A DNA stretch of 64,000 nt from Ornithinimicrobium laminariae (GTDB lineage: Bacteria > Actinomycetota > Actinomycetes > Actinomycetales > Dermatophilaceae): assembly GCF_019457945.1 (NCBI RefSeq), contig NZ_JAHZSU010000003.1, positions 248,001-312,000 of the forward strand. The letters are read 5' to 3'. How positions within the stretch are numbered: position 1 is the first letter of the stretch; every line of letters begins with the position of its first letter. A model generated the notes under the pieces. It made no database searches. It saw only the letters and a list, made by a program, of their open reading frames with translations, and had not been told where the DNA came from. Made by a program: the position numbers and the translations under genes. Shown one piece after another: positions 36,067 through 44,966 of this stretch.

Positions 36067-36897
36067 ATGCCCACGTTCTTCGATTGGACTGCTGACGCCG
36101 CCGAGGCATCCGAGGCGCTGCGGGGGCTGGCCCACGCGAGCCGGGGTTTCGATCAGCCCGCCGAGATGTACGGGGTGATCGGTGATCTGTCCTCGGGGAT
36201 GCGCTCGCTGCGGCAGGCGCTCGACCAGATCGCCGATGTTCATGAGCGGAAGGCCGCTCACGCGTTCAACGACGCTGGCGACCACGAGGCGGGAGTGCGC
36301 GACGCGCTCGCCACTGCGGAGGAGTTGCGTCAGGCTGCGAACCTCGTCGACCGGGCGTACGACCGGCTCGCGGAAGGCTTCATCGCCGCCGGGCGGATCG
36401 CCTGGCATCCTGAGCCCGCCGTCGAGGAGTCCGCGCCGTCGCGGTGGGTCAGCGTGGTGTTCCTCCAGGGCGAGGAGGCCGACCGGCCGTTGCGTATCCT
36501 CGGCGAACTGGGGCATGTCGATGCGGTGGACTTCCTCGCGCAGTGGGACTACGGCGACGAGACCACGCAGGACGCGCTGGAGAACGGGTACGTCTACGAC
36601 GAACCCGGCGAGGGCACCAACGACCGGGTGGCGCTCTCGGGCGACTACGCGCTCGTCGTCAACCCGCACGTCGGCTACGTCTCGCTGCTGCGCCGCTACA
36701 CCGAACCGGAGGCCGAGCTCCCGGATACCGAACAAGTCACGTCCGAGCCGGTGCAGGGTGGGCCGGAGTTGCTGGTGTCGTACTCGTCGCCGGGCGCTCC
36801 GGAGCGGGCCGAGCTGCCGACGGCGAAGCGGGATGGGTCGTGGTTCGAGCCGGCGAAGATCACGGCGGTCAAGCAGTCGCGGGGGCTGGTGCTGTGA
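36067..36897 (+). CDS. ICE-conserved hypothetical protein
   Basis: A 276-residue soluble protein with a strong AGGAGGT before the ATG at 36067. The first half is helical (ALRGLAHASRGFDQP, RKAAHAFNDAG); the second half has strands and ends with GSWFEPAKITAVKQSRGLVL (family-like tail). It overlaps the VirB4-like gene by four bases. Proteins of this kind sit at this position on other actinobacterial elements; the role is unknown to me. Confidence 0.65.
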   Translation: MPTFFDWTADAAEASEALRGLAHASRGFDQPAEMYGVIGDLSSGMRSLRQALDQIADVHERKAAHAFNDAGDHEAGVRDALATAEELRQAANLVDRAYDRLAEGFIAAGRIAWHPEPAVEESAPSRWVSVVFLQGEEADRPLRILGELGHVDAVDFLAQWDYGDETTQDALENGYVYDEPGEGTNDRVALSGDYALVVNPHVGYVSLLRRYTEPEAELPDTEQVTSEPVQGGPELLVSYSSPGAPERAELPTAKRDGSWFEPAKITAVKQSRGLVL

Positions 36898-38378
36898 CCG
36901 AGGATCGTGCGCGGCTGCACACCGCCGTTCTGGTGGCACCGTCGAAGGAGCGGCGGAAGCTCCGCAAGCAGCGCCGCAAAGCCGAGGCCAGGCTCCACGC
37001 CGAGCAGCGGAAGACGGCGCTTGCCGCCGCGAAGGCGAAGGCTGAGGTGGAACGTGCCGAGCGTCGCGCGACTGTCTACCTGCCGAGGGCCGGCGAGCCC
37101 GGTGCTGCGCGGCTGCGTACTCCGGGCCGGTTCCATCTGACGCGGCATCAGGACACGTCGGCGACGTTGGCGGGCGCGTACCCGTTCGTCGCCGAGGGCG
37201 GTCTCGGTGCCGATGGCGTGTTCGTCGGCCAAGACCTCTACTCGGGCGGGAGCTTCGTCTACGACCCGTGGGTGCTCTACGCGCGCGGCATCATCACCGC
37301 ACCCAACGTGGTGCTGGCCGGGATCGTCGGCTCCGGCAAATCCTCGCTGGCCAAGTCCCTCTACACGCGGTCGCTACCGTTCGGGCGGCGCGTATACGTG
37401 CCCGGCGATCCAAAGGGCGAACACACCGCCGTCGCCAACGCCGTCGGCGGACGCGCCATCGTCCTCGGCCACGGCCTCAACACTCGCCTGAATCCACTCG
37501 ACGAAGGCCGCCGACCCAGCGGCCTCTCGGACGAGCAATGGGCCTCGACCGTCGCCGCGCGACGCCGTGACCTGATCGGCGCACTCGCGGAGACCGTGCT
37601 CGCGCGCGGCTTGTCGCCGTTGGAGCACACCGCGATCGACATCGCCCTGACCCAGACCGTGCGGGAGAACGACGTGCCGATCCTGCCGATGGTCGTTGAC
37701 CGCATCCTCGCCCCGAGCGCGGATGCCGACGGCAGACTGGCCGAGGACGGCAGGCTCGTCGGGCACGCGCTGCGCCGCCTCGTCGCCGGTGACCTGGCCG
37801 GGCTGTTCGACGGACCTTCAACGGTCGCATTCGACCCATCGTTGCCGATGATCTCACTCGACCTCTCACGGGTCACCGAGAACTCGACACTCATCTCGGT
37901 GTTGATGACCTGCTCGTCGGCGTGGATGGAGTCCGCGCTGCTCGACCCGAACGGCGGGCAGCGGTGGGTGATCTACGACGAGGCCTGGCGGCTCATGTCC
38001 CATCCCGCACTGCTGCGGCGAATGGATGCGCACTGGCGACTCGCCAGGCACTACGGGATCGCGAACATGCTGATCTTCCACAAGCTCACCGACCTCGACA
38101 ACGTGGGCGACCAAGGCTCCGCCATGCGCTCCCTGGCCAACTCACTGCTCGCGAACGCCGAGACGCGGATCGTGTACCGGCAAGAGTCCGACCAGCTCGG
38201 GCCGACCGCAACCGCCCTCGGTCTGACCGGGACGGAGCAGCAGCTCTTGCCGAACCTCGGCGTCGGACAAGGCCTGTGGCGGATCAAGGCCAGGAGCTTC
38301 GTCTGCCAACACCAGCTCCACCCCGACGAACTCGCCCTGTTCGACACCAGCAGCCGCGCCGCGGGAGGCCACCAATGA
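36894..38378 (+). CDS. VirB4/TraC-like conjugation ATPase
   Basis: A 494-residue ATPase that powers the secretion channel. After a basic, helical N-terminus it shows FVGQDLYSGGSFVYDPW, Walker A GIVGSGKSSLAK at about residues 141-152, Walker B WVIYDEAWRLM at about 357-367, and the later ARHYGIANMLIFHKL and AETRIVYRQESDQL motifs. Start is the GTG at 36894, overlapping the previous stop (GTGA). The stop overlaps the next start by four bases. Together with the SCO6880-like gene, which supplies the N-domain, it makes a split VirB4. Confidence 0.87.
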   Translation: MTEDRARLHTAVLVAPSKERRKLRKQRRKAEARLHAEQRKTALAAAKAKAEVERAERRATVYLPRAGEPGAARLRTPGRFHLTRHQDTSATLAGAYPFVAEGGLGADGVFVGQDLYSGGSFVYDPWVLYARGIITAPNVVLAGIVGSGKSSLAKSLYTRSLPFGRRVYVPGDPKGEHTAVANAVGGRAIVLGHGLNTRLNPLDEGRRPSGLSDEQWASTVAARRRDLIGALAETVLARGLSPLEHTAIDIALTQTVRENDVPILPMVVDRILAPSADADGRLAEDGRLVGHALRRLVAGDLAGLFDGPSTVAFDPSLPMISLDLSRVTENSTLISVLMTCSSAWMESALLDPNGGQRWVIYDEAWRLMSHPALLRRMDAHWRLARHYGIANMLIFHKLTDLDNVGDQGSAMRSLANSLLANAETRIVYRQESDQLGPTATALGLTGTEQQLLPNLGVGQGLWRIKARSFVCQHQLHPDELALFDTSSRAAGGHQ

Positions 38379-38923
38379 ACCTCACCAGCCCACGCCGATC
38401 CACCCCGAACGACGAAGATGCGATAGCTCCCGTTGAGTTGCCGCACGTCCTCGTCACCGTCGCAGAAGACGGCACCCTCACCGCGACGGTCGATGGAACA
38501 CCGTTCGAGGCACAGGAGACGACCGAGTGGACGCGGGCGACGTTCGGGACGCTCATGGATGCCATCACCAAGGACCGCACCATCGCAGTCCGGGTCGAGG
38601 TGCGCGAGAGCGACGGCAGCGTCTTCACCGACATCCTCCGCACCCGGAAGCCACGACGGGCAGCGGCCCCGCCCGAGACCCCGGCACCAGAGTCACGTCG
38701 AAGTCGCCACGCCCGACGGATGCCGCGCTTGGCTGAGGTCACCGCAGGCGGGTTCGTGCCCGGCGAGGATGTCGCCGTCGCGACGATCGTCTCCCACACC
38801 GACGCCACCGGAACCGGGGAGGCCCGTGCACTGATCGACCTCGACGAGCTACCCGACGGCACACACGAGGTGATCCTGTTCGGGCACATCTCGGGCACGC
38901 TCGCGGTGCGGCGGCTGACATGA
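38375..38923 (+). CDS. ICE-conserved hypothetical protein
   Basis: A 182-residue soluble protein translationally coupled at both ends (ATGA with the VirB4-like and TraD-like genes), with GGGAGG before the start. The N-terminal half resembles a small beta-rich domain (VLVTVAEDGTLTATVDGTPFE), followed by a basic linker (RKPRRAAAPPETP) and a second strand-rich part (GTGEARALIDLDELPDG). I do not recognise a function; tight coupling implies a role in transfer. Confidence 0.62.
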   Translation: MNLTSPRRSTPNDEDAIAPVELPHVLVTVAEDGTLTATVDGTPFEAQETTEWTRATFGTLMDAITKDRTIAVRVEVRESDGSVFTDILRTRKPRRAAAPPETPAPESRRSRHARRMPRLAEVTAGGFVPGEDVAVATIVSHTDATGTGEARALIDLDELPDGTHEVILFGHISGTLAVRRLT

Positions 38924-40698
38924 ACCAGCGGCAGGCCGGTGGTATGGGCGACGAGCTCACCAACGCCGCCCTGATTGGCCTGATCGGCACGTTCGGGATC
39001 GCTCTCGTCCTCCGCGTCGCTGGTAGCGTCGCCGCGTTCCTCACAGGTACACCGCAGCCCGAAGCTGGCGTAGCGGCGGGGCTCGCCGTGCTGTTCAACC
39101 CCGGCGACCCTGCGACCGCGCTCGGTGCCGACGGGCTCAACCCAGTCGTCTACTGGCTCGTAAGCACGGCACTGCTCGGCGGACTCGCCGCCGGGATCGT
39201 CTGGGTCTGGATAGTGCTACGGCGACACACGCGGAAGACCGAGACCGACCCGCACCGACTCGCGGGGGTCGCGACCAGCCACGAGGTTAAGACCGCCGCC
39301 TCCGCGAAGGCGCTACTGCACCGCGCGGCCACGCTGCGGCCCTCCTTGGAGTCGCCCGAATCGCAGGATGTCGGCTACCTGCTCGGTGCCAGTCGTGGCA
39401 CGAAGGTCTGGGCATCGGTCGAAGACTCGATTCTGCTGATCGGCCCGCCCCGCTCAGGCAAGGGCCTGCACGTCGTCATCAACGCGATCCTCGACGCACC
39501 CGGCGCGGTCGTCACGACCAGCACGAGGCCCGACAACCTCACCGCGACCCTCCGCGCCCGACGCCGCAAAGGCGGGCCCGTCGCCGTGTTCGACCCCCAG
39601 CACCTCGCCGAAGGCATCCCCGCAGGGCTGCGCTGGTCACCCATTCGCGGCTGCGACGACCCGCTGACCGCGATGATCCGCGCCAACGGACTCGCCGCCG
39701 CTACCGGCCTCAGCGCCGGCGGGGTCGAGTCTGGAGGGTTCTGGGAGGGCAAGACCCGCACCGCACTCCAGTCGCTGCTGCACGCGGCCGCGCTGGACGG
39801 CCGCCAGCCTGCCGAGCTGTTCAGGTGGACCCTCGACCCCAGCGCCGCGTCCGAAGCCGTCGCGATCCTCAACTCCCACCCGAACGCGGCGATGGGCTGG
39901 GACGACTCCCTTGGCGCGATGATCGACGCCGACCCCAAGACCCGCGACAGCATTTGGCAAGGCGTCTCCCTTGCACTCGCCGCACTGGCCGACCCGCGCG
40001 TGCTCGATGCCGTCACGCCAGGCCCGCACGAGCACTTCGACCCCGAGACCTTCCTCACCGAGCAAGGCACCCTCTACCTGCTCGCCACCGGTGCCGGAGC
40101 CGGAGCCTCCGCATCGCTGGTCGCGGCGTTCGTTGAAGACCTCATCGAAACCGCGCGACGGCTCGCCGCCCGCTCACCCGGAGCGCGGCTCGACCCACCA
40201 CTGTTGCTCGCACTCGACGAGATCGGGAACCTCGCCCCTCTGCCGTCACTGCCGACGCTCATGGCCGAAGGCGGTGGCACTGGGATCACGACCATGCCGG
40301 TCTTGCAGTCCCTCGCCCAGGCTCGCGATCGGTGGAGCGAGCACCAGGCCGGAGCGATCTGGGACGCCAGCATCGTCAAGATCATCCTCGGCGGCGCATC
40401 GAACAGCCGCGACCTCCAAGACCTCTCCACGCTCATCGGCGAACGCGACGAGTACACCGACAGCGTGACCCTCGGCGACCACGGCACCCGCTCCAACCAG
40501 CGCTCCATCCGCCGCGTCCCGATCCTGCCGCCAGACCGCATCCGCACCCTGCCCTTCGGCACCGGCATCACGATGCTGCGCTCCGCGCCACCCATCGTCA
40601 CCGATCTGCGCGCCTGGCCCACCCGGCCCGACGCCGCGCAACTCCGCAGCGACCGCGACGAACTCGAAGCGCTTCTGCGCCACCGTCCCGCCTCCTGA
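38920..40698 (+). CDS. TraD/VirD4-like coupling protein
   Basis: A 592-residue type IV coupling protein that would bring the relaxase-DNA complex to the channel. It has two N-terminal TM segments (LIGLIGTFGIALVLRVAG and VVYWLVSTALLGGLAAGIVW), Walker A ILLIGPPRSGKG at about residue 172-183, Walker B PPLLLALDEIGNLAPLPSLP at about 425, and the TraD/TraG-type sequence GITTMPVLQSLAQARDRWS, with GGASNSRDL after it. It starts four bases inside the previous gene. All catalytic motifs look intact. Confidence 0.9.
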   Translation: MNQRQAGGMGDELTNAALIGLIGTFGIALVLRVAGSVAAFLTGTPQPEAGVAAGLAVLFNPGDPATALGADGLNPVVYWLVSTALLGGLAAGIVWVWIVLRRHTRKTETDPHRLAGVATSHEVKTAASAKALLHRAATLRPSLESPESQDVGYLLGASRGTKVWASVEDSILLIGPPRSGKGLHVVINAILDAPGAVVTTSTRPDNLTATLRARRRKGGPVAVFDPQHLAEGIPAGLRWSPIRGCDDPLTAMIRANGLAAATGLSAGGVESGGFWEGKTRTALQSLLHAAALDGRQPAELFRWTLDPSAASEAVAILNSHPNAAMGWDDSLGAMIDADPKTRDSIWQGVSLALAALADPRVLDAVTPGPHEHFDPETFLTEQGTLYLLATGAGAGASASLVAAFVEDLIETARRLAARSPGARLDPPLLLALDEIGNLAPLPSLPTLMAEGGGTGITTMPVLQSLAQARDRWSEHQAGAIWDASIVKIILGGASNSRDLQDLSTLIGERDEYTDSVTLGDHGTRSNQRSIRRVPILPPDRIRTLPFGTGITMLRSAPPIVTDLRAWPTRPDAAQLRSDRDELEALLRHRPAS

Positions 40699-40778
40699 CG
40701 ACGCTTGGAAGCTCCAGTGCACCTGCCTGACAGAGCGACCCACACGCAGTTGGTCGCCCGAGTCAGGAGGAGGCCATC

Positions 40779-41219
40779 ATGGCCATTCACACCCAGGAAT
40801 CGCTGTCAGGCTTCATCGCTTCTGAGCCGTTGCTCACCGAGACTGCAAAGGGAGACGCCAGGTTCTTCGCCCGTATCGGCAAGGAGCACTTCCGCCGCGA
40901 GGACGACGGCTCGTTCACGCAGACCGAGACGACCTACCACCACTTGGTGGTGTTCGGGCGTTCCGCTGAGCACGCGCACGCGAGCTTCGCCCAGGGCGAC
41001 AACTTCGTCGCCGAGGGCTACACGCGGCCGGTCAACTACGAGCGCAACGGTCAGGCAATCGAGGGCGAAGAGTTCGTCGCCAAGAAGATCGGCCACGACG
41101 CCGCGCGAACCCGCTACGAGGTCGACCGGACGCCGCGCAATGGAGTGGGCCGGGACGCAGCAACGTACGAGCCGACGCAGCGAGCAGCGACCGCGGCGCA
41201 CGCCCCGGTCAGCATGTGA
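40779..41219 (+). CDS. ICE single-stranded DNA-binding protein
   Basis: A 146-residue OB-fold protein of the SSB type (DARFFARIGKEHF, TTYHHLVVFGRSAEHAHASF, GDNFVAEGYTRPVNYERNG). It should coat the transferred single strand. An AGGAGGAGG stands just before the ATG at 40779. The C-terminal acidic tip of chromosomal SSB is missing; instead it ends AAHAPVSM, as is common for element-borne SSBs. Confidence 0.82.
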   Translation: MAIHTQESLSGFIASEPLLTETAKGDARFFARIGKEHFRREDDGSFTQTETTYHHLVVFGRSAEHAHASFAQGDNFVAEGYTRPVNYERNGQAIEGEEFVAKKIGHDAARTRYEVDRTPRNGVGRDAATYEPTQRAATAAHAPVSM

Positions 41220-41238
41220 GTTCGGGAGTCGAAGCACC

Positions 41239-41796
41239 ATGAACGATCAGCATGAGATGGATGAGCCGGACGTCTTCGACGGACCGCCCCGCGTCACGAA
41301 CGCGGACATGCCCGAACCGCCGCACCCCGTGAACTGGAACCTGCTGACGGCGCACGAGCTGGACCAGGAATGGCTCGCGCTGAACCGGTGGGTTGACTGG
41401 CTGCGGCGCACCTATGGCCTCCCGGTCGCGGTGGTGCCGCCGTTCTGGCACCACCACCCGGAGATGGTCTGGGAGCTGTCGGCGCTGCACCTGCATTGGC
41501 TCGCGGCCTACGACCCCGAGCAGAACGCATCCGCGCCGCTCGGTTGGCACCGCGACTTCGCCGACGCTCGAGAGCGGCTTCGCTACTGGGTCACGGCCTG
41601 CGGTACTCGTGGGGACCGCGACCGCCCGACCCGGCAAGCTGCGTGGCCCGGTGAGGACCCGGCACCCACGATCCAGGACTTCACCTTCACCGACCGGGAC
41701 GCCGAGTTCGTCGAGTTCGTCATCGCCCAAGTCCGCAAGCGCCAGGAGGCCGAAGACGAGTTCTACGCCGGCCTGGACGACGACGAAGCGCAGTAG
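41239..41796 (+). CDS. DUF4913 domain protein
   Basis: A 185-residue acidic protein with the W-rich core of DUF4913 (NWNLLTAHELDQEWLALNRWVDWLRRTYG as its start, then PFWHHHPEMVWELSALHLHWL). DUF4913 proteins are common on actinobacterial conjugative elements and plasmids. It begins 19 bases after the SSB gene. The function is unknown. Confidence 0.8.
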   Translation: MNDQHEMDEPDVFDGPPRVTNADMPEPPHPVNWNLLTAHELDQEWLALNRWVDWLRRTYGLPVAVVPPFWHHHPEMVWELSALHLHWLAAYDPEQNASAPLGWHRDFADARERLRYWVTACGTRGDRDRPTRQAAWPGEDPAPTIQDFTFTDRDAEFVEFVIAQVRKRQEAEDEFYAGLDDDEAQ

Positions 41797-41800
41797 ACCG

Positions 41801-42027
41801 ATGAGCGGCTACGCCAAGAAGACCGACCGTCGCCCCTACGAGGAGCGGTCGTTCTCCGTCCGGGCCGTCCACCGCGACGCGCCGACCTGCACAAGCTCGC
41901 CGAGGTTCTCATCCGGCTGACATTGCAGGAGACCGGCGAGAGCCGCGCGGCCCGCGCGGCCGAGCGGGTGCCCGACACCTACCGGGCGGCGCCGGATGGC
42001 CTGGCCGCCTCTGAAGCCGCCCGGTAG
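41801..42027 (+). pseudogene. Small ICE protein with a frameshift
   Basis: The frame begins MSGYAKKTDRRPYEERSFSVRAVHR and then shifts near 41880; the rest reads RRDLHKLAEVLIRLTLQETG and ends AAR at 42027 in another frame. The total length of 227 bp is one short of a multiple of three, consistent with a single-base loss. Small proteins with RRPYEERSFSVRAVHR are usual just upstream of the recombinase on related elements. Confidence 0.7.
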
Positions 42028-42041
42028 AATGAACTGTGCAA

Positions 42042-42198
42042 GCCTCGCGATGCGGGGTGTTGTGGCCTAAACCTCGCCGCTCGGCGGGCAACACGCACCG
42101 AGACCATCGGGTCTCGCCCTACAGCCTTCAACGGCTGCTCTCACGATCAACACCCCTCCCACCAACAGTGGGAGCGCGAGGCTCGAACCGCGTGAGAG
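42042..42198 (+). promoter_or_regulatory. Highly structured leader RNA of the recombinase gene
   Basis: The 157 bases contain many exact complementary arms: CGAGACC/GGTCTCG (42099-42116), CAGCC/GGCTG (42122-42137), TCCCAC/GTGGGA (42157-42173), GTGTTG/CAACAC (42057-42094, enclosing CGCC/GGCG), a long-range GCCTCGCG/CGCGAGGC (42042-42049 with 42175-42182), and CTCTCACG/CGTGAGAG (42138-42145 with 42191-42198). The last two pairings cross, so they form either a pseudoknot or alternative structures. The CGTGAGAG arm overlaps the only purine-rich stretch before the recombinase ATG at 42209, so pairing could block translation. Confidence 0.6.
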
Positions 42199-42208
42199 TG
42201 AGCCCCCG

Positions 42209-43903
42209 ATGACCACCATTGCCGACGATCCGGCAGCCAGCCTCATCGACCCGCCCAAGACTGCGGCTGCCGCCGTGTCGTACCTGCGGGTCTCCACCCG
42301 CGAGCAGGCCGAGAAGGGCGGGACCGACGAAGGCTTCTCGATCCCTGCCCAGCGCGAAGCGACCCGGCGTAAAGCCGAACAGCTCGGCGCCGGCATCGTC
42401 GAGGAGTTCGTCGACGCGGGAGCCTCAGCCAAGTCGTCCGACCGGCCCGAGCTGATGCGGATGATCCAGTATGTCAAGGCCAACAAGGTCGCGTACTGCA
42501 TCGTTCACAAGGTCGACCGGCTCGCCCGCAACCGCGCCGACGACGTGAGTATCCACCTCGCACTCCAACAGTGCGGGGTCATGCTCGTGTCTGCGTCCGA
42601 GAACATCGACGAGACCCCCTCCGGGATGCTGCTGCACGGCATCATGTCCACCATCGCCGAGTTCTACTCCCGCAACCTCGCCACCGAGGTCGCCAAGGGC
42701 ATGAACCAGAAGGCCATCGGCGGCGGCACGAACGGGCGCGCGCCCATCGGCTACTTGAACGTCCGCAAGCGCGACGAGCTCGGGCGCGAAGTCCGCACCA
42801 TCGAGCTCGATCCCGAGCGAGCACCGATGATCGAGTGGGCGTTCAAGGCGTACGCCTCGGGCAACTGGAGCGTCAGCCAACTCCACGACGAACTCACCTC
42901 GCGCGGGCTGCGCAGCCTGCCCACGCCGAAGAGGCCGGCGAAGCCTCTGGCGGTATCCACCATCCATCGGCTCCTGACCAACCCGTACTACAAGGGCGAT
43001 GTCATCTACAGGGGCACCCGCTACAAGGGAAGCCACCCGGCACTCGTGCCAGCCGAGGTCTGGTACCAGGTACAGTCCGTGCTCACCGCGCACCAGTGCG
43101 CCGTCGAGGCAACCCAAGTCCACGGCCACTACCTCAAAGGCACCATCCACTGCGGCCAGTGCGGCTCCCGGCTCATCGTCTCCAACGCGAAGAACCGCCA
43201 CGGCAACGTCTACTGCTACTTCGTGTGCTCCGGTCGGCACTCCAAGCGCACCGACTGCACACGCCAGGCGATGCTCATCGAAGACGTCGAGAAGCTCGTC
43301 GAGGACTACTACACCCGCGTCCAGATCACGCCCGCCCAGCAGGACGCCCTCGCGGGCATGCTCCACCACGAGTTCGACCGGCTCAAGGCCGTCGAAACCG
43401 AGGAACTGGAACGCCTCACCACGAACCGTGACCGGCTCGAAAGCGAGCAGGACCGCCTCATGCAAGCGCACTACGCCGACGCGATCCCGCTCTCCGTGCT
43501 CAAGCGCGAGCAGGACCGCATCGTCGCCGAACTCAACCAAGTGACCCGCCGCATCGACGCCCACTTCGGCGACTACGCCGACGCCCGAGCCCACCTCGAC
43601 GACGCCCTCGGCCTACTCGCCAACTGCGCCGACATCTACACCCGCTGCGACGACACCAACCGGCGCCTGTGCAACCAGGCCTTCTTCACCAGGGTCTTCA
43701 TCGACGAGGACAACGAGCTGCGCGTCGAGCACAACCGGCCCTTCGAGATGCTCCTCGATCCGCAGGTCAACGCCAACGCCCTGACCTGGGCCGCAGACGC
43801 GAACAAGGCCCGAACCTCGACCAACGTTTCCGTTGGCAAGGGTTCGAGCCTTGTGCGTGCGGTGGACGTAAAGGGACTCGAACCCATGACCTCTCGCGTG
43901 TGA
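42209..43903 (+). CDS. Large serine recombinase (integrase)
   Basis: A 564-residue site-specific recombinase that should integrate and excise the element. The catalytic serine lies in SYLRVSTREQ at about residue 29; KVDRLARNRADD and the helix IMSTIAEFYSRNLATEVAKG complete the resolvase domain. A recombinase domain (RAPIGYL, LTNPYYKGDVIYRG), a zinc ribbon (CGQCGSRL with FVCSGRH and DC) and a long coiled coil (DRLESEQDRLM) follow. The last 13 codons read through the antisense of tRNA-Val(CAC), giving the tell-tale GLEPMTSRV, so the ORF extends past the attachment junction into host DNA. No strong ribosome-binding site precedes it; see the structured leader. Confidence 0.9.
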   Translation: MTTIADDPAASLIDPPKTAAAAVSYLRVSTREQAEKGGTDEGFSIPAQREATRRKAEQLGAGIVEEFVDAGASAKSSDRPELMRMIQYVKANKVAYCIVHKVDRLARNRADDVSIHLALQQCGVMLVSASENIDETPSGMLLHGIMSTIAEFYSRNLATEVAKGMNQKAIGGGTNGRAPIGYLNVRKRDELGREVRTIELDPERAPMIEWAFKAYASGNWSVSQLHDELTSRGLRSLPTPKRPAKPLAVSTIHRLLTNPYYKGDVIYRGTRYKGSHPALVPAEVWYQVQSVLTAHQCAVEATQVHGHYLKGTIHCGQCGSRLIVSNAKNRHGNVYCYFVCSGRHSKRTDCTRQAMLIEDVEKLVEDYYTRVQITPAQQDALAGMLHHEFDRLKAVETEELERLTTNRDRLESEQDRLMQAHYADAIPLSVLKREQDRIVAELNQVTRRIDAHFGDYADARAHLDDALGLLANCADIYTRCDDTNRRLCNQAFFTRVFIDEDNELRVEHNRPFEMLLDPQVNANALTWAADANKARTSTNVSVGKGSSLVRAVDVKGLEPMTSRV

Positions 43904-43936
43904 AGCGAACGCTCTAACCAACTGAGCTATACGTCC
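43863..43936 (-). tRNA. tRNA-Val (CAC)
   Basis: Acceptor strands GGACGTA and TACGTCC pair fully. The D arm is GCTC...GAGC, the anticodon loop is TTCACAC (anticodon CAC), and the T arm is TGGGTTCGAGTCCC-like. CCA is not encoded. The 3' end overlaps the recombinase ORF, marking the integration site of the element. Confidence 0.95.
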
Positions 43937-44009
43937 TTGCGCCCACGAACAATAACCGTAAGTGCGCATGTCTTCCTAATCGGGACGGCCTAGGCCCCGG
44001 ATCAGCCAA

Positions 44010-44921
44010 TCACGGGTCCATCCGCTCGGCGCTGAACTTGGCCCAGATCTCCTGTGCGCGCTGGGTGATCTCCCCCGGCGCGGTGCCAAAAGTGCGCTCC
44101 GAGATGTTAGCCGCAGCGATCTGGCCAGCCAGCGAAGAGCTTGAGCCAGCGACCCGCACTTGGCTGATCGCCTGGATGTCGCGGGTGCTGGAGGTCAACC
44201 ACGCTTCGTCAGCCTCAGCCAAAATCGACAGCGGCAACTCATCTTCGTGAACGTCAATACCAGCCTCGGTCAGCCACTCGATCGTCAGCGCACGGGTGAT
44301 CCCGGCGAGCGGGCCACTGGGCAATGCCGGCGTCAACACCGTGCCATCAAGCACAACAAAGATGTTGGAGCCGGTGCCCTCACACAGTGCGCCGACACTG
44401 TTGGCAAAGATCGCTTCGCTGCCACCTAAGTCTTTGGCCGCTGCGAGCGCCACGACATTCTCGGCATACGAGGTCGTCTTCAAACCGACCACGGCGGAGC
44501 GCTCATTGCGCGTCCATGGCACGACAGCCACAGAAGTGCTGGGCTCAGGTCGCGGCGCGGGAGCGGCACCCACGATGTAGGTCATGTCGGGGTCATAGCG
44601 GTCCGAGCCCATCGGGCCCGGCCCAGCAGTCACTGTGTAGCGCAGCCGGCCAAAGTCGATCGGCCCATCAGCCAACACCGCGTCAATGCCTTCTTGAATG
44701 CGCCCGCGATCAAGGCGCGGCAGCCCCAAACCACGCAACGAGCGGTCCATCCGATCGTGGTGGCGAGTCAGGGCAAAAACCTCTGTGCCCAGCACCTTGG
44801 CGGTCTCAAAAACGCCATCACCGACCGTCACACCGTGGTCGAGGGCGGCCAGCGCCGGGCCCGCGTCCACTCGTTCGCCGTTTACCCACACTCGAATGTC
44901 ATCAACATTGCCATTTGCCAT
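44010..44921 (-). CDS. Aminotransferase class IV (4-amino-4-deoxychorismate lyase-like)
   Basis: A 303-residue PLP enzyme of the branched-chain aminotransferase/PabC fold. It shows LDHGVTVGDGVFET near the start, the PLP lysine in GLKTTSYAEN, and EGTGSNIFVVLDG plus PSGPLAGITR in the C-terminal half. Family members of this length are usually aminodeoxychorismate lyases (folate synthesis) or D-amino-acid/branched-chain aminotransferases; the sequence alone does not settle it. The ATG at 44921 gives the conserved N-terminus; the longer frame upstream is antisense of pta. It is divergent from pta with 45 bp between starts. Confidence 0.83.
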   Translation of the reverse strand: MANGNVDDIRVWVNGERVDAGPALAALDHGVTVGDGVFETAKVLGTEVFALTRHHDRMDRSLRGLGLPRLDRGRIQEGIDAVLADGPIDFGRLRYTVTAGPGPMGSDRYDPDMTYIVGAAPAPRPEPSTSVAVVPWTRNERSAVVGLKTTSYAENVVALAAAKDLGGSEAIFANSVGALCEGTGSNIFVVLDGTVLTPALPSGPLAGITRALTIEWLTEAGIDVHEDELPLSILAEADEAWLTSSTRDIQAISQVRVAGSSSSLAGQIAAANISERTFGTAPGEITQRAQEIWAKFSAERMDP

Positions 44922-44966
44922 AGCCGTACTCTGCCACGCGCCCCTGGAAGTCACTAGGGTGGCACC

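Larger units (their letters stand above)
22242..43936. mobile_element. Integrative and conjugative element at tRNA-Val(CAC), relaxase-defective
   Basis: The region is bounded on the right by a large serine recombinase whose 3' end overlaps the 3' end of tRNA-Val(CAC). It carries a contiguous actinobacterial conjugation set (M23 peptidase, DUF6112-like pair, TrbL-like, SCO6880-like, VirB4-like, TraD-like, SSB, DUF4913). Codon use is more GC-rich than the flanks. The left edge is uncertain: no convincing tRNA-Val repeat was found near 22.2 kb, and I place it after the carbonic anhydrase because an orphan recombinase-type HTH gene follows. The only relaxase visible is truncated, so self-transfer is unlikely. 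Confidence 0.75.

Noticed and set aside
43830..43862. A second tRNA T-arm (gggttcgagcc) next to tRNA-Val
   Set aside because: It is the codons for the KGSSL end of the recombinase, and no other tRNA parts surround it.
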